Positions 1 through 5,641 of a stretch of DNA of 5,641 nt are shown here, in pieces; the stretch's first letter is position 1, and every line of letters starts with the position of its first letter. The translations under genes and the position numbers were made by a program. Source of the DNA: an uncultured Pseudorhodobacter sp. (lineage in GTDB: Bacteria > Pseudomonadota > Alphaproteobacteria > Rhodobacterales > Rhodobacteraceae); assembly GCA_937910975.1 (NCBI GenBank), contig CALEMZ010000454.1, positions 1-5,641 of the forward strand, written 5' to 3'. A model generated the notes under the pieces. The model saw only the letters and a program-made list of their open reading frames with translations. It did not search any database and was not told where the DNA came from.

Positions 1-217
1 ATTGATTCGAATCAGACGCTTGCTAACGAACTCCCCCGTCGTTCTTGAACGAATATGGGAGCAGCTCTTTCCCGGAGAGCAGGCCCGCATCATTCAGCTG
101 TTGGTCCGGCGCGTTACGGTTATGGCTGATGGCCTTGTCATCGACCTGCGCACAGATGGCATCGCCGGTGTCATGCGGGACCTTATGACGCCACGCCAGC
201 TAAAGGTGGCAGAATAA
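1..217 (+). CDS. Site-specific recombinase, C-terminal end only (5' end outside window)
   Basis: The first 71 codons are open from the window edge to a TAA at 215-217. The translation resembles the extreme C-terminus of recombinase-family proteins (large serine recombinase type): a helix around residues 15-35 (ERIWEQLFPGEQARIIQLL), then a short beta-rich stretch (RRVTVMADGLVIDLRTDGI) and a final basic segment. The catalytic resolvase domain, which would carry the nucleophilic serine, lies upstream and cannot be seen. The TTG at position 2 is an edge effect and not a believable start, because 71 residues is far too short for the family. The stop overlaps the next gene's ATG (TAATG), so the two are probably translated together. 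Whether the upstream part is intact or a remnant cannot be judged from here. Family call is moderately sure; the serine subclass is inferred from the tail alone. Confidence 0.7.
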   Translation, partial: LIRIRRLLTNSPVVLERIWEQLFPGEQARIIQLLVRRVTVMADGLVIDLRTDGIAGVMRDLMTPRQLKVAE

Positions 218-606
218 TGGGGTCCGGCGATACCATCCAGATTTTTGTACCGCTTAAGCTGCGCAAGAAGAACGGGCGGCCGAAGATCTTGCCGCCAGCG
301 GATTACCTACCCAGCGAAGATCAAGCGCAAGACCCGCATATTCTGCGCGCTATTGGCCGGGCATGGGCATGGCGGCGGCGCATGGAAGCCGGCGAGTTTG
401 GGACTCTGCGTGATCTGGCAATCGCCGTGAACCTTGCAGAGCGCCATGTCAGCAGACAGCTGCGTCTGGCCTATCTGGCGCCTGAAGTGTTGAAACGGCT
501 AGTGTTTGGTCGGGAAGTTACGGCCGTTACGGTTATGCAGCTCACCGAGAGCGCCGCGTTACCGTGGCACGAACAGTCACCGATCGTATTTGAGGCAACG
601 AATTAA
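217..606 (+). CDS. Small helix-turn-helix protein paired with recombinase
   Basis: A 129-residue soluble protein whose ATG shares its A with the last base of the recombinase TAA stop, which points to translational coupling. A purine-rich AAAGG (202-206) lies upstream as a possible ribosome binding site. Residues 11-27 are basic (PLKLRKKNGRPKILPP). After a short linker comes a helical region (about 42-60), then a likely helix-turn-helix at about 61-98 (GTLRDLAIAVNLAERHVSRQ, followed by LRLAYLAPEVLKRLV). That arrangement resembles the KorB/ParB-type DNA-binding fold. Small proteins of this layout (basic KKNGRP segment, HTH, short tail) often follow recombinase genes in alphaproteobacteria, as recalled from family knowledge. 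A role as DNA-binding partner or regulator of recombination is plausible but inferred. The last residues (about 115-129) look less typical of the family, so the C-terminus may have diverged. Confidence 0.72.
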   Translation: MGSGDTIQIFVPLKLRKKNGRPKILPPADYLPSEDQAQDPHILRAIGRAWAWRRRMEAGEFGTLRDLAIAVNLAERHVSRQLRLAYLAPEVLKRLVFGREVTAVTVMQLTESAALPWHEQSPIVFEATN

Positions 607-656
607 CGCGATCGGCCCAAAGCCGTCATTCGAACCTCGACCCAACACTTTCCACG

Positions 657-680
657 GTTGCCGCTCAATTGAGCCGCAAC
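657..680. repeat. 24-bp near-perfect palindrome in convergent intergenic gap
   Basis: The arms are GTTGC-C-GCTCAA and TTGAGC-C-GCAAC. Eleven of twelve positions pair, the exception being a C/C opposition at 662/675, and there is no spacer at the centre. It lies in the 117-bp gap between the plus-strand helix-turn-helix gene and the minus-strand ATPase gene, which end facing each other. It could fold as a hairpin serving transcripts from both sides, or be a protein or recombinase binding site. No clear U-tract follows it on either strand, so a classical intrinsic terminator is not well supported. The rest of the gap (607-656 and 681-723) shows nothing I can name. Confidence 0.6.
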
Positions 681-723
681 AGTCTGGCTAAGCCGATGGT
701 TGGGAGAACAATACCCCTCCGCC

Positions 724-1464
724 TCACCCCGACAGCGCGCGGCGCAGGAACTTGCGGGTTTCCGCCATTTGTGGGGCTTCGAAGATCTGGCCTGGCGAGC
801 CCTTTTCGATCAACTGGCCCTGATGCAGGAAGACGACGCTGGAGGCCACGTCACGAGCAAAGCTCATCTCATGCGTCGCGAGAAGCATAGTCATGCCGCC
901 CTGGGCAAGATCTTTCAAGATCTCTAGCACCTCACCTACGAGTTCGGGGTCCAAGGCCGAGGTGACCTCGTCCAACAGCAAAACCTCCGGTTCCATCGCC
1001 ATGCAGCGGATGATGGCGACGCGCTGCTGTTGGCCTCCGCTGAGTTGGTCGGGCATGTAGTCGGCCCGCTCAGACAGGCCGATGCGTGCCAATAGCTTCA
1101 GGGCGCGGTCGTGCGCGGCTTCACGGCTGAGGCCGCCAACCTTCATCGGTGCCAGCATGACATTCTGGATCACACTGAGATGGGGAAACAGGTTGAAGCT
1201 TTGGAACACCATACCAACCTTGCGGCGCAGCCGATTGACATCGACACCGATGCCCGAGACTGGATCACCATCGAGCGAGATCACGCCGCTGTCGATCGGC
1301 TCGAGCGCATTGACACAGCGAAGCAAAGTGGATTTTCCCGAACCCGAGGCGCCGATGAGACAAACGACCTCATGCCGGTTTACCTGGAGGTCGATGCCCT
1401 TAAGGACCTGATGGGAGCCATAGGATTTTTGCAGCGCGGAAATGGACAGGAAGGCTTCGGACAT
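724..1464 (-). CDS. Polar amino acid-type ABC transporter, ATP-binding protein
   Basis: Cytoplasmic ATPase subunit that powers uptake through the adjacent permease. All nucleotide-binding motifs are present (numbering from the chosen ATG, 246 residues): Walker A GASGSGKST at 38-46, Q-loop Gln88 in VFQSFNLFPH, signature LSGGQQQR at 141-148, Walker B VLLLDE at 161-166, D-loop SALDPE just after it, and H-loop His198 in ATHEM. VFQSFNLFPHLSV and DEVTSALDPE are typical of the HisP/GlnQ family. Length is normal for that family. The ATG at 1464 begins one base after the permease stop. An in-frame GTG at 1476 would add four residues (MRAE) and overlap the permease by 11 bp. An AAGG lies 12 nt before the ATG but directly abuts the GTG, so neither spacing is ideal. 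I prefer the ATG because MSEAFLSI fits the usual N-terminus. It is the last gene of the minus-strand array. The protein appears functional. Confidence 0.93.
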   Translation of the reverse strand: MSEAFLSISALQKSYGSHQVLKGIDLQVNRHEVVCLIGASGSGKSTLLRCVNALEPIDSGVISLDGDPVSGIGVDVNRLRRKVGMVFQSFNLFPHLSVIQNVMLAPMKVGGLSREAAHDRALKLLARIGLSERADYMPDQLSGGQQQRVAIIRCMAMEPEVLLLDEVTSALDPELVGEVLEILKDLAQGGMTMLLATHEMSFARDVASSVVFLHQGQLIEKGSPGQIFEAPQMAETRKFLRRALSG

Positions 1465-1465
1465 C

Positions 1466-2569
1466 TCAGCGCGCACCCTTCTTTTGCCGCTCGATCAGGT
1501 AGTCGACAAAACGTGTCTGCGGGATGGTGATGACGAAGAAGAACAGACCAACGACTGACACCGGAGAGAGGTTGAAGAAATTCGCGGCGAAGTATTTCGC
1601 TTGTCCGAACACATCCGAAATCCCGAGAATCAACACCAAAGCCGTGTCCTTCTGCAAGGCTACGAAAAAGCCCAGCAGCGGCGGGATCACCCGACGAAAC
1701 GCCTGCGGCACCACGACATAGGCATAGGCCTGCGCCGCCGTCAGCCCAAGCGAACGGGCCGCTGCGATCTGGCTGGGGTGGATGCTGTCGATGGCCGAGC
1801 GGAAAAGTTCGGTCACATAGGCGCTGAAGCTGAGGCTCAGCGCGAGAACCGCATACCACATCCCGTCCCAGCCGCTGACAAAGCCAATCTTGGTCAGCGG
1901 CAGGCCGAAGCCGATCAAGTAAATCACGATGATAGTCGGGATCGCGCGGAAGAAGTCGACATAGGCGATGACCATCCAACGGATCGGCCGCCCCGCCGGC
2001 CCGGGGATCATTCTGAGGAGCGCCAGAGCAAGGCTCAGCACCAGGATGATGACGCTTGCGGCCAGGGTGATGTAGATATTCAGTTTGGCCGCAGCCAACA
2101 CCATAAGCGCGCTTTCGAGCATGTATTCGGGATTCAGGAACGCCCGTTGTACGGCAAAATTGTTGGTGGTGAGAAAGACGTAGGCGGCCACTAAAACCAG
2201 CAGCGTTGCAGCATAGCCGATTCCGCTCAACCCCTGCTGGCGGCAGGTCCAGGCGGGCACTCGTGCGGCGACAAGATCGCCCGCCCCGACGAGCCTGTCA
2301 GCTTGGCGCATGTGCATGAGCGCGCGGACCGGGAAGATCAGCAAGAGGGCGGAAAGGCAGGTACCGGCGATCGCAATCCTATACAGCCACTGTGACAGGT
2401 CCGGGTTGTCGGCGGTGAAGGAGAGCGCGTGGGTGAGGCCGAGCCAGGTCAAGCCGATGCTAATCAAGCCGATGGCGGCGGAAATATAGGCGATTCCGCG
2501 GTAACTGACCGGGGCAGAGATCTTGCCAGCGCTACGGGTGGGCATCGTGGCTGCCATTGGGTTGCTCAT
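1466..2569 (-). CDS. Amino acid-type ABC transporter permease with N-terminal membrane extension
   Basis: Inner-membrane channel subunit of 367 residues. The C-terminal part (about 160-360) is a HisM/GlnP-type core: a membrane helix at about 163-187, FFRAIPTIIVIYLIGFGL at about 206-223, another helix at about 238-256, and the EAA-type cytoplasmic loop with AARSLGLTAAQAY at 270-282 followed by PQAFRRVIPP, which docks onto the ATPase. Two more helices follow (about 294-318 and 337-350). Ahead of the core are about 150 extra residues with three likely membrane helices (about 24-46, 62-86, 116-134) and a loop between them. Typical GlnP-type subunits are about 220 residues. The frame stays open upstream to 2725, but that part overlaps the binding-protein gene. 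ATG 2569 is chosen because GAGGGA (2575-2580) sits five bases before it. No second permease gene is present, so it probably forms a homodimer. Fragments of other frames in this stretch are shadows. Confidence 0.9.
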   Translation of the reverse strand: MSNPMAATMPTRSAGKISAPVSYRGIAYISAAIGLISIGLTWLGLTHALSFTADNPDLSQWLYRIAIAGTCLSALLLIFPVRALMHMRQADRLVGAGDLVAARVPAWTCRQQGLSGIGYAATLLVLVAAYVFLTTNNFAVQRAFLNPEYMLESALMVLAAAKLNIYITLAASVIILVLSLALALLRMIPGPAGRPIRWMVIAYVDFFRAIPTIIVIYLIGFGLPLTKIGFVSGWDGMWYAVLALSLSFSAYVTELFRSAIDSIHPSQIAAARSLGLTAAQAYAYVVVPQAFRRVIPPLLGFFVALQKDTALVLILGISDVFGQAKYFAANFFNLSPVSVVGLFFFVITIPQTRFVDYLIERQKKGAR

Positions 2570-2574
2570 CCCGG

Positions 2575-2580
2575 TCCCTC
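2575..2580 (-). promoter_or_regulatory. Ribosome binding site fixing the permease start
   Basis: Minus-strand GAGGGA ends five bases before the ATG at 2569. It is the only good Shine-Dalgarno sequence near the possible starts, and it rules out the longer open frame that would run back into the binding-protein gene. Confidence 0.75.
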
Positions 2581-2600
2581 TCGTGATTGCGATAATTGGG

Positions 2601-2630
2601 GGGATCGGCCCGCAAGCTTGGGCCGATCCC
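2601..2630 (-). promoter_or_regulatory. Perfect 11-bp hairpin between binding protein and permease genes
   Basis: The arms GGGATCGGCCC (2601-2611) and GGGCCGATCCC (2620-2630) are exact reverse complements around an 8-base loop (GCAAGCTT on the plus strand). In the transcript it starts nine bases after the binding-protein stop and ends about 20 bases before the permease Shine-Dalgarno. No run of U follows it in the direction of transcription, so it is not a standard terminator. Intercistronic hairpins at this position in ABC operons are known to protect the 3' end of the upstream message and raise the binding protein over the membrane subunits. That role here is inferred from position and structure. 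Confidence 0.7.
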
Positions 2631-2639
2631 GTGGCGTGG

Positions 2640-3488
2640 TTACTTGTCCCAGTAGGGGATCGACGCCGGGTCCACGCCCCAGAGCGGGGCGTACCAGGTG
2701 GCGACCAGCTGGTCGAGCGTGCCATCGGCCTTCATCGCCTCGATGGCCGCATCAAAGCCCGGCTTGGCGGCAGAGCCCTTGACCAGCACGCCACCGACAT
2801 TGCCACCGACGTCATACTGCCCAATCACCGTCAGAGCCCCGTTCGAGGCCGTGGCAGCGGGCAATTCGCCCGAGAGGTCAAAGAGGACGGCGTCGATCTG
2901 TCCCGCGCTCAGGGCGGTGAACATGTCAGCGGTCGCCTCAAAACGGCGGATCTCGCCCGTAGGCTTCATCGTCTCGGCTAGGTATTTGTCCTGTACAGAA
3001 GCCAAGAATACGCCGAGGCGCTTTTCGCCCAGATTGTCCTTGGTGATCGTGGCTGCATCCTCTGAGCGCACCATCACGCCGCTGGTAGCGACAAAGTAGG
3101 GCGCGGTGAAGTCGACGCTTTTCAGCCGTTCCTCGGTAATGAAGATGTTGGTCATCGCGGTGTCAAAGCCCGAAAGTTGGCCTGCGATCAGCGCTGGCCA
3201 GGGCACGTTCTGCACGGTGACCGAGGAAAGGCCAGCGCGGTGGGCGATCTCGGCCACGAGGCAATACTCGAAACCACCGGTGATGGTTTCCGGCGAATTG
3301 CCTTTGAAGCTGTCAGGTGCTGGCAGGATCGCCGCCACGGTCAGCGTGCCCTCCGCCACGGTCGGGATCTCGACCGAGCCTGCGGTGCCGGTGACCTTGC
3401 ATTCACCAAAGCCTTCGGCCAACGCAGGCATGGAAAGCGCCAGAAGCGCCAGCCCACTGGCAGTTGCCAGCCTTGTCATCATCGTCAT
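2640..3488 (-). CDS. Periplasmic amino acid-type substrate-binding protein (SBP_bac_3 family)
   Basis: Ligand receptor of the importer, 282 residues. The N-terminus is a signal peptide: MTMMTRLA, a hydrophobic stretch, then PALA with likely cleavage after Ala24. The rest fits the SBP_bac_3 two-lobe fold. GGFEYCLVAEIAHRAGL at 71-87 matches the usual helix after the first strand. TEERLKSVDFTAPYF at 118-132 carries Arg121, which matches the Arg that binds the alpha-carboxylate in HisJ-type proteins. LSAGQIDAVLFD at 193-204 ends in Asp204, the expected position of the residue that binds the alpha-amino group. The usual GT of the hinge segment is replaced by AS at 163-164. Cys30 and Cys76 could form a disulfide. 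ATG 3488 is chosen because AAGGGAG sits seven bases upstream. It is 55 bp after the flavoprotein gene, so it is probably in the same operon. The ligand is not determined; an amino-acid-like solute is favoured. Confidence 0.9.
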   Translation of the reverse strand: MTMMTRLATASGLALLALSMPALAEGFGECKVTGTAGSVEIPTVAEGTLTVAAILPAPDSFKGNSPETITGGFEYCLVAEIAHRAGLSSVTVQNVPWPALIAGQLSGFDTAMTNIFITEERLKSVDFTAPYFVATSGVMVRSEDAATITKDNLGEKRLGVFLASVQDKYLAETMKPTGEIRRFEATADMFTALSAGQIDAVLFDLSGELPAATASNGALTVIGQYDVGGNVGGVLVKGSAAKPGFDAAIEAMKADGTLDQLVATWYAPLWGVDPASIPYWDK

Positions 3489-3509
3489 GTCTTCTCTCCC
3501 TTGTCTGAT

Positions 3510-3527
3510 GCCGCGTTTGACCGCGGC
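3510..3527 (-). promoter_or_regulatory. 6-bp GC hairpin upstream of binding-protein gene
   Basis: GCCGCG (3510-3515) and CGCGGC (3522-3527) are exact reverse complements around a 6-base loop. It lies in the 55-bp spacer between the flavoprotein stop and the binding-protein start, upstream of the AAGGGAG ribosome binding site. No U-tract follows. It may mark a processing or stability point in the transcript; a short GC stem can also arise by chance. Confidence 0.35.
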
Positions 3528-3543
3528 GGTTTCTGGTCGTCCT

Positions 3544-5256
3544 TCATGCCGTTTTGGCAGAACTCGTGTAGGTCACATCCGCCTGCATGGTGTGGTCCTC
3601 AGCCATGGCGCGCGCTGCGAGCCAGGCGAAGGTAATCGCGGGGCCAAGCGTTATGCCCGCCGCCGGATAGCTGCCCCCGGTGACGGCTTCTGCATCGGCA
3701 CCTAGTGCATGGAGGCCAGGGATCGCCTTACCCTGAACGTTTAACACCGCCCCGTTTTCGTCGGCATCAAGACCAAGGAAGGTCGATAGATTGCCTGGCA
3801 CAATACGGATGCCATAGAAGGGCGGCTGAACCAGGGGGGCCATGTTCGGGTTTGGCTGCTGCTCAGGATCGCCCGCCGCGCGGTCAGAGGCAGAGCCGCC
3901 GCGCTGGAAATCCTCATCCAAACCCCGCGTGGCCATAGCGTTGAACCGCTCTACTGTCTGCGCGAAGGTGGGGGCGTCAATGCCTGTCACTTGCGCCAAA
4001 TCTTCCAGACTGCGCCCCTTCACCAGATAGCCGCAACGCAAGTGCGACCCGAGCGGTGCCGGAAACGGCCCAACCCGGCCAAGGCCATAGCGGCGCAGTG
4101 CCCGGTGGTCGGCGATCAGCCAAGCCTCTGAGGCGCCGCTGTCGATCAGTACTCGGCAGAAATCGTGGTAATTCGAGGCTTCATTGGCAAAACGCCGTCC
4201 GTTGGGCAGAACGGCAATGATCCCTGGCTTGGCCTTGTCGCCGAAATGCGGAACTTGCCAGACCTTGCTGCCCTGACGCCGTTCAGACACCGCAGTCCAG
4301 GCGGCAGGCTGAGAAACATTGCCCCGCACCTTCCCACCAACGCGCAGTGCTAGGGTCAGACCATCTCCTGCCACTTCGTTCGGGGGTAAGGCGACATGGG
4401 ATCGACCGACCGCCACATGAGAGTAAATTTGCGCTTGCCGACGCAGATCGTGCGAGAAGCCCCCGGTCGCCAGAACAACGCCACGGGTCACCGCAATCTC
4501 CACCGGCCCCTCTGGAGTGGTGATAATCGCCCCGGTGACCCGGCCGGTCTGCATCTTTATCTCGGTCAGCGTCGCGTTGCACCAGATCGGGGTGCGCTGT
4601 GCCTGAACTGCCGCCAAGAAGCGCGCCACCATTGCGTTGCCCATCGTCGTGCGCGCCCCGCGATGCAGCCCCCCCAACCGTTGCATTCCATGCGCCAGTA
4701 GCAGTCGCAGGACATAGAGCATCGAGCGCGGCGAGCGCCCCAATGCCTGAAGATGGCCAATATCTTCGCGTGCGACCGAAAGCCCGCCAAAGATTTGCCC
4801 CGCCGCCAAAGGGTCACGCAATCGACGGAAGTCCGGCCCCAGTTTGCGCCCGTCAAAGGGCACCATACGTAGGGTCCGTCCTCCTTTGTGCGCCCCGGGT
4901 CGGTTGTCAAAATAGTCCGGAGCGTCAGACATCACTTCAACCTGCATGGCGCCCTTCGCCACGAAATAGTCCAGCGCTTCAGCGGCTTGATTAACATAGG
5001 TCGCAATGCGCGAGAGATCAGCACGACCCTCAAGGTACTGGATAGCTTCGGCTCTGCTGTCCTTGATGCCGGCCTCAGCCTGCTGGCTGTTGCAGGGCAC
5101 CCAGATTTCGCCCCCCGACCAGGCCGTCGTACCACCGATCCGGTCGGACTTTTCGACCACAATCACATTCAGGCCCATGTCCCGCGCGGTAAAGGCGCAG
5201 GCGAGGCCCGCCGCCCCGCTGCCCGCCACCAGAACATCGCAGGACACATGCCGCAT
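3544..5256 (-). CDS. FAD-dependent dehydrogenase, 3-ketosteroid delta-1-dehydrogenase-like
   Basis: A 570-residue flavoprotein of the FAD_binding_2 / succinate dehydrogenase-fumarate reductase flavoprotein superfamily. Visible motifs: DVLVAGSGAAG at 7-17 (dinucleotide-binding GxGxxG), Glu35 for ribose binding, GGTTAWSGGEIWVP at 41-54, VLATGGF at 261-267, GDG at 297-299, GRRFANEA at 353-360, and a C-terminal GGSYPAAGITLGPAITFAWL motif starting at 527 that closes the FAD site. Tyr115, Tyr363, Tyr530 and Gly534 sit at positions and spacings like the catalytic Tyr119/Tyr318/Tyr487/Gly491 of the Rhodococcus KstD, which favours desaturation next to a ring or chain ketone. Other family members act on alicyclic oxo-acids, so the substrate is open. 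There is no signal peptide, so it is cytoplasmic. ATG 5256 overlaps the EthD stop (TGATG), giving translational coupling. The frame is uninterrupted. Confidence 0.9.
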   Translation of the reverse strand: MRHVSCDVLVAGSGAAGLACAFTARDMGLNVIVVEKSDRIGGTTAWSGGEIWVPCNSQQAEAGIKDSRAEAIQYLEGRADLSRIATYVNQAAEALDYFVAKGAMQVEVMSDAPDYFDNRPGAHKGGRTLRMVPFDGRKLGPDFRRLRDPLAAGQIFGGLSVAREDIGHLQALGRSPRSMLYVLRLLLAHGMQRLGGLHRGARTTMGNAMVARFLAAVQAQRTPIWCNATLTEIKMQTGRVTGAIITTPEGPVEIAVTRGVVLATGGFSHDLRRQAQIYSHVAVGRSHVALPPNEVAGDGLTLALRVGGKVRGNVSQPAAWTAVSERRQGSKVWQVPHFGDKAKPGIIAVLPNGRRFANEASNYHDFCRVLIDSGASEAWLIADHRALRRYGLGRVGPFPAPLGSHLRCGYLVKGRSLEDLAQVTGIDAPTFAQTVERFNAMATRGLDEDFQRGGSASDRAAGDPEQQPNPNMAPLVQPPFYGIRIVPGNLSTFLGLDADENGAVLNVQGKAIPGLHALGADAEAVTGGSYPAAGITLGPAITFAWLAARAMAEDHTMQADVTYTSSAKTA

Positions 5257-5609
5257 CAGTCCGCCACCTTAGGCAGAATCACATGTTCGGCCACGATGAT
5301 GCGCTGAAACCGGCTGACGTGGGCGAGTACGTCCGCGCGACCTTCTGGGGCCGAGGGTAGGCTCAGCGCCGCCCGAGCATCCTCGACCGAATGGAAAATC
5401 TCCTCAGCCAGCCCATCCCAGTCGCTTTCCACGCCCGTCCCAGCGGGCAATGAGCCTTCATCCGGCAAGGCAAGGTTTACAGAGTACCGCGCCAGAAACC
5501 GCCCCTGTCGCGCGGCGATATAGGGCGCGTGGTGGTTCAGCCACCAGTCCGAGAAGGCTTCCATCGACAGCCCCTCCGCCCGTTTGAGCAGCCAGTATAT
5601 CTTGACCAT
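5256..5609 (-). CDS. EthD-domain protein
   Basis: A 117-residue small cytoplasmic protein with the EthD / dimeric alpha-beta barrel layout. Signs are the N-terminal strand VKIYWLLKRAEGLSMEAFSD, which fits the family pattern LLKRKxGLSxEEF (residues 2-21), WWLNHHAPYIA at 22-32 (the conserved W-x-x-x-HAP), then RYSVN at 41-45, and DWDGLAEEIFHSVEDA at 63-78, matching the usual D-G-x-x-E-x-x-F segment. Family members take part in catabolic and oxidative steps, often with oxidoreductases, but the exact reaction is usually unknown, and I do not assign one. AAAGGG (5616-5621) sits six bases before ATG 5609. It is the first gene seen of the array and shares its stop with the flavoprotein start (TGATG), so the two are likely made together and work in the same pathway. 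The promoter would lie beyond the window edge. Confidence 0.85.
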   Translation of the reverse strand: MVKIYWLLKRAEGLSMEAFSDWWLNHHAPYIAARQGRFLARYSVNLALPDEGSLPAGTGVESDWDGLAEEIFHSVEDARAALSLPSAPEGRADVLAHVSRFQRIIVAEHVILPKVAD

Positions 5610-5641
5610 TGCGTGCCCTTTCTACTGCGGCGTGGGGCGAT

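Noticed and set aside
610..618. GATCGGCCC shared with the hairpin arm at 2603-2611
   Set aside because: Nine bases shared once in GC-rich DNA is weak, and no matching second arm is found near 610.
681..723. Possible terminator (GGGAG and CCCCTCC runs) just after the ATPase gene end
   Set aside because: The runs do not pair as a proper stem and no U-tract follows on the minus strand.
906..923. Two direct copies of CAAGATCT separated by two bases
   Set aside because: They lie inside the ATPase coding sequence, encode the expected EILKDLAQ helix, and are too short to call a repeat element.
1380..1979. A 199-codon minus-strand open frame within the permease gene
   Set aside because: It is another frame of the permease coding region, rich in Arg, Pro and Cys with no family motif, and conflicts with the strong permease reading.
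1111..2194. Long plus-strand open frames opposite the ATPase and permease genes
   Set aside because: They are antisense to well-supported genes, have low-complexity composition rich in Arg, Gln and His, and show no recognisable domain; they follow from GC-rich codon bias.
2570..2725. Upstream extension of the permease frame by 52 codons
   Set aside because: It would overlap the binding-protein gene and run through the hairpin; the residues do not resemble a transporter N-terminus, and the good ribosome binding site serves the ATG at 2569.
3106..3705. A 199-codon plus-strand open frame across the binding-protein and flavoprotein junction
   Set aside because: It is antisense to both genes and has no recognisable motif or convincing ribosome binding site.

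Overview
The window looks like chromosomal (or large-plasmid) DNA of a GC-rich alphaproteobacterium, probably Rhodobacterales-like. This rests on the GC-rich coding style, a recombinase tail followed by a small helix-turn-helix partner of a type common in that group, and the protein styles of the transporter genes. No marker gene is present, so the assignment is an inference.

There are two blocks. Block 1 (1-606, plus strand) is the C-terminal end of a site-specific recombinase, cut by the window edge. Its stop overlaps the start of a 129-residue protein with a KorB/ParB-like helix-turn-helix. This looks like the edge of an integrated element. A 117-bp convergent gap (607-723) follows and holds a near-perfect 24-bp palindrome (657-680).

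Block 2 (724-5609, all minus strand, read from right to left) is one tightly packed five-gene array: an EthD-domain protein, a 570-residue FAD-dependent dehydrogenase resembling 3-ketosteroid delta-1-dehydrogenases, a periplasmic solute-binding protein (SBP_bac_3 family), an ABC permease (HisM/GlnP type with an N-terminal membrane extension), and a polar-amino-acid-type ABC ATPase. Joints are a TGATG overlap (EthD/flavoprotein), 55 bp (flavoprotein/binding protein), 70 bp containing an 11-bp perfect hairpin (binding protein/permease), and 1 bp or a short overlap (permease/ATPase). The layout reads as a catabolic operon: import a small, probably amino-acid-like solute and process it, or a downstream product, by flavin-dependent desaturation, with an EthD-type dimeric alpha/beta-barrel protein as accessory.

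The substrate cannot be read from the sequence. The most interesting points are the coupling of a KstD-like enzyme to an amino-acid-type importer, the conservation of what look like the KstD catalytic Tyr/Tyr/Tyr/Gly positions, the intercistronic hairpin, and the palindrome at the border of the recombinase block. No RNA genes, CRISPR arrays or insertion sequences were seen. The operon promoter is not visible because only 32 bp lie upstream of the first gene.
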